This document shows, one piece after another, positions 58,621-64,000 of a stretch of DNA of 64,000 nt; position 1 is the stretch's first letter, and every line of letters starts with the position of its first letter. Location of the stretch: positions 7,474,001 through 7,538,000 of the forward strand of contig NZ_CP128846.1 of NCBI RefSeq assembly GCF_030388665.1, given 5' to 3'. The notes under the pieces are model-generated. The model did not search any database and was not told the DNA's origin. It was given only the letters and a program-made list of their open reading frames with translations. This DNA comes from Streptomyces flavofungini. Lineage in GTDB: Bacteria; Actinomycetota; Actinomycetes; Streptomycetales; Streptomycetaceae. Both the position numbers and the translations under genes were made by a program.

Positions 58621-59130
58621 TCAGCGGTCGCGGGCGGCGAGCGCCGCCGCGGCCCGGTCGGCGATCTCCGCGGGCGTGCCCGCGACGTCGACGTCGACGC
58701 CCGCCTCGTCGGGCCCGAGCGGCTGGAGCGTCGCGAACTGCGAGTCGAGCAGCGCGGTCGGCATGAAGTGCCCCTTGCGCTGCCGCATCCGCTCCTCGAT
58801 GAGGGCACGGTCGCCGGTGAGGTGGACGAAGAGCAGGCCGGGCGCGGCGGCCCGGAGCCGGTCGCGGTAGGCCCGCTTCAGCGCCGAGCTGCTGACCACG
58901 CCGCCGAGTCCGGCGCGGCCGTGGGCCCACTCACCGATGGCATCGAGCCACGGCCAGCGGTCGTCGTCGGTCAGCGGGGTGCCGGCCGACATCTTGGCGA
59001 TGTTCGCCTCGGGGTGGAAGTCGTCGCCCTCGGCGTAGGGAACGCCGAGCCGGGCCGCGAGCAGGGGACCGACCGTGGTCTTGCCGGTGCCCGCTACGCC
59101 CATGACCACGACGACGTGGGTGGTGCTCAT
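58621..59130 (-). CDS. gntK: Gluconokinase
   Basis: Phosphorylates gluconate with ATP to 6-phosphogluconate, feeding the pentose phosphate pathway. 169 residues, a P-loop kinase of the GntK/IdnK type. Walker A is MGVAGTGKTTVG, and the gluconate-binding region has PYAEGDDFHPEANIAKMSAG and LTDDDRWPWLDAIGEWA; the LID has GHFMPTALLDSQFATLQPLG. The start ATG 59130 is at the divergent control region. First gene of the gluconate operon. Confidence 0.96.
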   Translation of the reverse strand: MSTTHVVVVMGVAGTGKTTVGPLLAARLGVPYAEGDDFHPEANIAKMSAGTPLTDDDRWPWLDAIGEWAHGRAGLGGVVSSSALKRAYRDRLRAAAPGLLFVHLTGDRALIEERMRQRKGHFMPTALLDSQFATLQPLGPDEAGVDVDVAGTPAEIADRAAAALAARDR

Positions 59131-59220
59131 CGCTGCTGCTGCCTCGCTGTCCTCGTCGACATCGATCGGTTCACGCCACTGAAACCCATTAGGTCAGATG
59201 AATTCAAGAGGCTGTGATGC

Positions 59221-59235
59221 AAAAGTCTGACTTTT
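59221..59235. promoter_or_regulatory. Operator palindrome AAAAGTCTGACTTTT
   Basis: Perfect 7-base arms with a single centre base, in the 137-base gap between gluconokinase and the FadR-type regulator. An AT-rich site of this kind suits a FadR-subfamily GntR protein. A looser GTCAGA repeat is near 59195. Confidence 0.68.
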
Positions 59236-59267
59236 TGAGTACGCGCGTCCCCTCGTACGCTGACGTC

Positions 59268-59984
59268 ATGACCGCACAGGCCCGGGGGCTGCACGCCCGC
59301 GTACTGGACAGCCTCGGGCCCGCCATCACCGCGGGCGAGTACCCACCCGGCAGCGTCCTGCGCACGGACGAACTCGCACAGCGCTTCGAGGTGTCACGTT
59401 CGGTGATGCGCGAGGTGGTGCGCGTCCTGGAGTCCATGCACCTGGTCGAGTCCCGGCGCCGCGTCGGCGTGACCGTGCGGCCCACCGAGGAGTGGAACGT
59501 CTACGACCCGCAGGTCATCCGCTGGCGCCTCGCGGGCGCCGACCGCCCGCGCCAGCTGCGCTCCCTGACCGTCCTGCGCTCCGCCATCGAGCCGGTGGCC
59601 GCGGGCCTGGCCGCGCGGAACGCCACCGCCGAGCAGTGCGCCGCCCTCACCGAGTGCGCCCTCGGCATGGTCGCCACCTCCCGCGGCCGCCGCCTGGAGG
59701 AGTACCTGGTGCACGACATCGCCTTCCACCGCGTCGTCCTCGACGCCTCCGGCAACGAGATGTTCGCCCGGCTCGGCGACGTGGTCGCCGAGATCCTCGC
59801 GGGCCGCACCCACCACGACGTCATGTTCGAGGACCCCGACCCGGCAGCAGTGACCCTGCACGTGCGGGTGGCCGAGGCGGTGCGGGAAGGCGACGCGGAC
59901 CGCGCCGAGGCCCTGACCCGCGAGATCGCCGAGGGCGCCCTCAAGGAGCTGGACATCCTGGCGCCCCCGCCCCCGACGGGCTGA
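59268..59984 (+). CDS. gntR: FadR-subfamily GntR regulator of gluconate use
   Basis: A 238-residue repressor. The winged helix-turn-helix is TDELAQRFEVSRSVMREVVR followed by LVESRRRVGVTVRPTEEW. The C-terminal FCD domain binds small acids and metal through conserved His/Asp residues (VHDIAFHRVVLDASGNEMFA). It is divergent from gluconokinase and gluconate permease, so it most likely represses them, released by gluconate or 6-phosphogluconate. ATG 59268 (MTAQARGLHARVLD) is chosen; the frame opens to 59214 but the palindrome would be inside. Confidence 0.92.
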   Translation: MTAQARGLHARVLDSLGPAITAGEYPPGSVLRTDELAQRFEVSRSVMREVVRVLESMHLVESRRRVGVTVRPTEEWNVYDPQVIRWRLAGADRPRQLRSLTVLRSAIEPVAAGLAARNATAEQCAALTECALGMVATSRGRRLEEYLVHDIAFHRVVLDASGNEMFARLGDVVAEILAGRTHHDVMFEDPDPAAVTLHVRVAEAVREGDADRAEALTREIAEGALKELDILAPPPPTG

Positions 59985-60063
59985 CCCGGCCCTCAACGGC
60001 CGCCCCGGCGCCCCGCGGCCCCGGCCGCCCCCCGTCCGCCCTGGTGAGGGGAGAATGGGCGCC

Positions 60064-60468
60064 ATGTCCCGACGCACCCCCACGCGCCCCGAGCCCTGCC
60101 CCTGCGGGCACCCCCTGCCGTACGAGAAGTGCTGCGGCCGACTGCACCGGGGCGAGGCCGCCGCCGCGCACCCCGAGGAACTGATGCGGTCCCGCTACAG
60201 CGCCTTCGCGCGGCGCGACGAGGCGTACCTGCTGCGCACCTGGCACCCCCGGACCCGGCCGCCGCGCGTCGCGTTCGACCCGGCGATGCGCTGGACCGGG
60301 CTCACCATCGAGGACACCGCCGACGGCACGGCGTTCCACACCACGGGCACCGTCACCTTCCGCGCCCGCTACACCGACGGCGGGCGCCCGGACTCCCTGC
60401 ACGAGCGCAGCCGCTTCGAGCGGGTGGACGGGGCGTGGGTGTACGTGGACGGCGACTTCATCGACTGA
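60064..60468 (+). CDS. ychJ-like: YchJ-like SEC-C motif protein
   Basis: A small protein of 134 residues of the YchJ/UPF0225 family. It starts with a SEC-C zinc-binding motif, CPCGHPLPYEKCCGRLH, followed by the conserved PEELMRSRYSAFARRDEAYL. The C-terminal alpha-beta part is NTF2-like (VDGAWVYVDGDFID). Exact function unknown. It lies 79 bases after the gluconate regulator, possibly unrelated. ATG 60064 is preferred over an ATG nine bases upstream. Confidence 0.93.
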   Translation: MSRRTPTRPEPCPCGHPLPYEKCCGRLHRGEAAAAHPEELMRSRYSAFARRDEAYLLRTWHPRTRPPRVAFDPAMRWTGLTIEDTADGTAFHTTGTVTFRARYTDGGRPDSLHERSRFERVDGAWVYVDGDFID

Positions 60469-60513
60469 CCTGCGCCGCTCGGCCCCGCAGCCTGAGCGCA
60501 CGTCCCGTAGGCC

Positions 60514-61842
60514 TCAGCGCACGTCCCCGTACTCGCTCAGGACCCCCGCCGGAGCCAGCGCGTTGACGTAGTGCCCGGGACCGTGGTCGTCGAAGGAGTA
60601 CGCGAACGGCACGGTGCGCGTCAGGGCGAGGCGCGCCGCGAAGAAGGCGAGCGGCGCGACGACCGCGAGCCCGGCGAGGGTGTCCATCTGCGGATAGTGC
60701 CGACCCGGTTCGTGGACCTCGCTCCAGCCGGACTCCGGGACGTGGCGCAGCGGCGAGAGCACCCGTTCCGCCGCCCGCGCGGTGTGCTCCGGCAGCCTCC
60801 GCAGGGGCGCCCGCAGCAGCCGTCCCGGCAGCGCCGCCGCCTCCACACCCGCGTTCCCCAGGGCGGCGAGCACGCCGTCGACCGGGGAGCGCGCCTTGCG
60901 GTAGTGGAACTCCCTGCCGAAGGGCGCGTACGGGCCGACGGGGCGCGGCGGCAGCGCGGGCACCACGTCGCGGTCGTAGATGTACCGCAGCAGCCGGTCC
61001 CGCAGCACGTGCACCCCGCGCTCGTCCACGGCCGTCCGGCAGGCCCGCGCCAGGTCGGGTCCGCCGAGCATCGGCTGGCCGAAGGTGTAGACGGCGCGCA
61101 GTTTCTGCGCGACGGCGCGGTAGCGCGGCTCGTGGGCGAGGACCACGCCCATCAGCGCGGCCGTGGCACCGCCCAGGCTGTGCCCGGTGATGTACAGCGC
61201 CTGCATGCCGTCGCCGCGCACGTCGTGCTCGTCGGGGTTGACCGACTCGCCGCGCAGCGCCCGCTCCAGGGCCCTCATGACCAGGTACCGACTCGCGCGC
61301 ATCGTGCGGTAGAAGCCCGCGTGCACCTCGTGCCTGCGCCCGCCGAGCTCCACCGAAAGGGTCTCGGGCCGCACGTCGGCGTCGGTGAGGATGCTGATGA
61401 TGTCCTCGGGCTGGGTGCCGCGGTAGCAGAGGATCACCACCCGCCGGTCCTCGTCCTGCACGAGATACGCCGCCGACGCGATGTACAGCGCGTCCACGCG
61501 CAGCTCGAACAGCCGGCAGCGGTTCCGCTCCAGGCCGAGCCGCGCCATCATCGTGGCGACGGTGTCCGGCGCGCCGCGCTGCGCGAACCCCGCGTAGGCG
61601 TACGCCGAACAGGCAGCGAGCGCGTGCGGGATCACGCCGTCCGGATCGGGCTGCTCCGCGCCGTCGACCAGGCGCTCCACCAGGTCCGGATAGACCGGGA
61701 ACCCGGAACTCTCGGGGCCTTCATCCCCCTTGCCCCCCTTGCCGTCCTTGCCCCCCTCATCCCCCTCGCCCCCCTTGTTCATGGACCGCTTGAGCGGCCG
61801 CAGCTCGGCGAAGTCCGGACCCACGACGTACTCGTCCCGCAT
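60514..61842 (-). CDS. Class 3 (fungal type) lipase-like hydrolase
   Basis: A 442-residue alpha/beta hydrolase of the lipase class 3 group. The nucleophile elbow is YITGHSLGGATAALMG, with the catalytic serine at about residue 222. VILCYRGTQPEDIISILTDA is the oxyanion-side strand and VHAGFYRTM a typical next step. Asp (YDRDVVPALPP) and His (EFHYRK) complete the triad by position. No signal peptide; a charged Gly/Lys/Asp-rich tract near residues 23-43 is odd. The C-terminus has a hydrophobic stretch (LAGLAVVAPLAFFAARLAL), perhaps a membrane anchor. Divergent from the catalase-like/dioxygenase fusion; it could release fatty acids for it. Start ATG 61842 with GGGGGAC upstream. Confidence 0.85.
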   Translation of the reverse strand: MRDEYVVGPDFAELRPLKRSMNKGGEGDEGGKDGKGGKGDEGPESSGFPVYPDLVERLVDGAEQPDPDGVIPHALAACSAYAYAGFAQRGAPDTVATMMARLGLERNRCRLFELRVDALYIASAAYLVQDEDRRVVILCYRGTQPEDIISILTDADVRPETLSVELGGRRHEVHAGFYRTMRASRYLVMRALERALRGESVNPDEHDVRGDGMQALYITGHSLGGATAALMGVVLAHEPRYRAVAQKLRAVYTFGQPMLGGPDLARACRTAVDERGVHVLRDRLLRYIYDRDVVPALPPRPVGPYAPFGREFHYRKARSPVDGVLAALGNAGVEAAALPGRLLRAPLRRLPEHTARAAERVLSPLRHVPESGWSEVHEPGRHYPQMDTLAGLAVVAPLAFFAARLALTRTVPFAYSFDDHGPGHYVNALAPAGVLSEYGDVR

Positions 61843-62223
61843 GGCGTCCCCCCGTAACAGGCGGTGGCGGCAACGGACTTGTGAGCACACCACCGGAGCG
61901 CGCACACCGTCAACGCGAGCGCGCGCCCGCTTGCGCGACCCGTCGGGACCCGGCCACACCGGTGCCCCGCGCGTGGGGTTGCTGGAGAAGGAGGCGCGCA
62001 CGGGACGTGCCGCCGACGGACGCGGGCCCCCGGCCGTGGCCCTGACGGGCCCAAACGCCGCAGCCCGCGTGCCAGTTCGAGCCGGCGGTGCCCCCGCGCA
62101 CATAGGCGGGATCGCCCGCTGTAATCCGTCCGGCCCCGCCAGTAGCGTCTACGCCTCTGCGGTGCACGCCCGCACCTCGCGTGCGCGCGGTCCGTTTCCT
62201 CCCCCGTCCGAAGGAAGCGCCCG
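61843..62223. other. Divergent intergenic region between lipase and fusion enzyme
   Basis: 381 bases without a gene on either strand that I can support; composition is GC-rich with no strong hairpin. TAGCGT near 62143 may be a -10 box for the right-hand gene, and GAAGGAAG at 62209-62216 is its ribosome site. Confidence 0.45.
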
Positions 62224-64000
62224 ATGATGTCTCCAGGACAGCCCTCAGGACAGTACGAGCAGAGCTACGAGCGCTACCAGGGCGGCAGCCCCGAAGCGGA
62301 GCGCATCCTCTTCGAACGGCTCGCGCGCGAGCTGATGAAGGTGCAGAGGACCAACATGCGGGCCGCGAACGCCGGTTCACCGGCCCGCGTCCAGCACGCC
62401 AAGTCCTCGCTCGGCGTGGAGAACGCCCGCCTGCGCTTCCGCGACGACCTGCCGGAGGAGCTGCGCTGCGGCTACGCCCAGCCGGGCGCCGAGTACCCCG
62501 CGACGGTCCGCCTCTCCGGCGCGAGCGGCATCGGGCAGGCGGACGGGGCACCGGACCTGCGGGGCGCCGCCGTGCGCGTGGAGGTCTCCGCGGAGGAGAG
62601 CCACGACCTGCTCGCCACCAACTGGCCGGTGTCGCACGCCAAGGACGCCCGGGAGTTCGTGGCCTTCGCCAAGGCCCTCGCCGGCGCCCGCAGCCCTCTG
62701 CAGAAGGCCTTCGGCCTGTTCGTGAAGCTCCCGCTCGCCGTCGGTCTGTCGACCGCGACCCGCATGCGCCGCAACATCCAGGCCGCCACCCGCCACACCG
62801 TCAACAGCCTCGCGGGCGAGACGTACTTCAGCCGCGGCGCCACCCTCTGGGGCACCGCGGGCCCCGTGCGCTATCTGCTGCGCCCGGCGGGCAGCGCCGC
62901 CCCCGCCGCGCGCCCGGACCGCCGCGACCCCAACTACCTGCACCGCGAGCTCGCCCACCGCCTCGCGACCACCGACGTCGCCTTCGAGCTGTGCCTGCAG
63001 CGGTACGTCGACGAGACCCGCACGCCCGTCGAGGACGGCGCCGTGGAGTGGCGCGAGGCCGTCAGCCCCGCCGTGCCCGTCGCCCGCCTCACCATCCCCA
63101 GCCAGGACCTGGACACCGCACAGGCCCGCTCGGCCGCGCGGCGCGTGGAGGAACTGGCGTTCAACCCCTGGTACACCACCGACGAGTTCCGCCCCCTCGG
63201 CAACCTCAACCGCGCCCGCAAGGCCGCCTACGAGGCGAGCGCCGCGTACCGCAAGGGCCTGCGCTTCAGCACCGAGGAGCCGCTGCGCAACCGGGTGCTC
63301 GGCGTCCCCGTGGGCGCCGCCTTCCGGCTCCTGAACCGGGCCGTGCCCTGGCACCGCCTGCCCCTCCAGCTGAGCCTGCTGAACCTGGTCTTCCTCCGCA
63401 AGGTCCTCCGCCGCTTCAACCTCATCGACACCGACGTGCACGAGGCGCCGCCCAGGGCCGTCCCGGTACCGCCGCTCCCGGACGAGCGGCTGCGTACGGC
63501 CCGCTCCTACGACGGCACGTACAACGACCTGTCCGCCCCCGCCATGGGAGCCGTCGGCGCGGCCTTCGGCCGCAACATGGCACCCGACTACCGCCCCGAC
63601 CTCTTCGACACCCCGAACCCGGTCACGGTCAGCCGCCAGCTCCTCTACCGCGAGACCTTCCTGCCCGCGACGACCCTCAACGTCCTCGCGGCCGCCTGGA
63701 TCCAGTTCCAGGTCCACGACTGGGTCAACCACCGCCGCTACCCCGCGGGCACGAAGACCGTCGAGGTGCCCCTGCCCCCCGGTTCGTCCTGGCAGAACAC
63801 CCCCGGCGGGCCGCCCGAGACCGTCATGCGCTTCGCCGAGAACGAGGGCATCCATGTGTCCGACGGCCGCCCGCCCGTCCTCTTCGCCAACACCGCGTCC
63901 CACTGGTGGGACGGCTCCGAGGTCTACGGCGCCGACGAGGCGACCGCGAAGTTCCTGCGCGCCCCCGACGGCGGCGCCGACCTGCGCCTGGAGGAGGGGC
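62224..64000 (+). CDS. Catalase-like domain fused to alpha-dioxygenase (PIOX)-like heme peroxidase domain, 3' end missing
   Basis: A two-domain haem protein cut by the window end; 592 residues are visible. Residues 45-345 are a catalase-like fold: ARVQHAKSSLG carries the distal His (His58, compare VVHAKG of catalases), TVRLSGASGIGQAD matches VRFSTVAGERGSAD, DLRGAAV follows, and ATNWPVSH keeps the distal Asn (Asn133). FNPWYTTDEFRPLGNLNRAR marks the end as in y4iL-type catalase-like proteins. Residues from about 410 on are a plant-type alpha-dioxygenase/PIOX-like domain: AAWIQFQVHDWVNH has the Gln and distal His (Gln494, His498) of that family. The proximal His lies beyond the window. A combined fatty-acid oxygenase and hydroperoxide-converting enzyme is a plausible role. 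Start ATG 62224 (or 62227) after GAAGGAAG. Confidence 0.78.
   Translation, partial: MMSPGQPSGQYEQSYERYQGGSPEAERILFERLARELMKVQRTNMRAANAGSPARVQHAKSSLGVENARLRFRDDLPEELRCGYAQPGAEYPATVRLSGASGIGQADGAPDLRGAAVRVEVSAEESHDLLATNWPVSHAKDAREFVAFAKALAGARSPLQKAFGLFVKLPLAVGLSTATRMRRNIQAATRHTVNSLAGETYFSRGATLWGTAGPVRYLLRPAGSAAPAARPDRRDPNYLHRELAHRLATTDVAFELCLQRYVDETRTPVEDGAVEWREAVSPAVPVARLTIPSQDLDTAQARSAARRVEELAFNPWYTTDEFRPLGNLNRARKAAYEASAAYRKGLRFSTEEPLRNRVLGVPVGAAFRLLNRAVPWHRLPLQLSLLNLVFLRKVLRRFNLIDTDVHEAPPRAVPVPPLPDERLRTARSYDGTYNDLSAPAMGAVGAAFGRNMAPDYRPDLFDTPNPVTVSRQLLYRETFLPATTLNVLAAAWIQFQVHDWVNHRRYPAGTKTVEVPLPPGSSWQNTPGGPPETVMRFAENEGIHVSDGRPPVLFANTASHWWDGSEVYGADEATAKFLRAPDGGADLRLEEG

Noticed and set aside
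61843..62223. A small RNA or tRNA in the gap before the fusion gene
   Set aside because: I looked for cloverleaf arms and a T-loop and saw none; only GC-rich unstructured sequence.

Overview
The window is chromosomal DNA of a high-GC actinobacterium, almost certainly a Streptomyces. The evidence is strong G/C bias at third codon positions, many GTG starts, short intergenic gaps and long spurious antisense reading frames. It also has typical Streptomyces families (SigK/RskA pair, LAL regulator, SoxR, many TetR proteins, penicillin-acylase-like hydrolase) and several copies of a dispersed Streptomyces intergenic repeat. I saw no rRNA, tRNA, CRISPR array, insertion sequence or prophage. Both ends cut genes: an SGNH lipase on the left and a catalase-like/dioxygenase fusion on the right.

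Left part (1-10 kb): a leftward cluster reads DUF4331 protein, TPR membrane protein, NicO-type metal transporter and then a Ser/Thr kinase. It is divergent from an ECF sigma factor of SigK type with its RskA-like anti-sigma factor and a small conserved basic protein. A SigK-like promoter lies in the divergent gap on the DUF4331 side, so the sigma factor probably drives the leftward operon. Next come a non-coding tandem array with an exact 32-bp period, a dispersed repeat element and a LAL regulator with a (GGGGGCGA)9 tract upstream. Two zinc-independent oxidoreductases then sit divergent from an MFS exporter, separated by opposing arrays of one motif.

Middle (16-35 kb): an orphan type-ISP specificity-like protein, a GntR regulator and homogentisate dioxygenase; a TetR regulator and a molybdopterin oxidoreductase; a CitMHS carrier and an MFS protein. 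Two lipid or alcohol oxidation modules follow, each wired by a TetR regulator through near-identical operators: ALDH/ADH plus acyl-CoA dehydrogenase, and TetR plus MaoC. SoxR, a short BKACE enzyme and two unrecognised proteins close this part.

Right part (35-64 kb): penicillin acylase, an alpha/beta hydrolase, LysR and erythromycin-esterase-like protein. A third TetR regulon follows (SDR-TetR, and phosphotransferase-acyl-CoA dehydrogenase). Then a His-rich duplicated metal-binding protein, DUF202 pair, NUDIX, FAD dehydrogenase, APC permease, a YedYZ-like molybdoenzyme/cytochrome b pair, a gluconate operon with its FadR-type regulator, YchJ, and a class 3 lipase divergent from the catalase-like/alpha-dioxygenase-like fusion.

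The most unusual items are that fusion, which looks like a one-polypeptide oxylipin-type enzyme beside a lipase; the sigma-controlled DUF4331-TPR-NicO cluster; the orphan ISP domain; and the three TetR regulons readable directly from duplicated operators.
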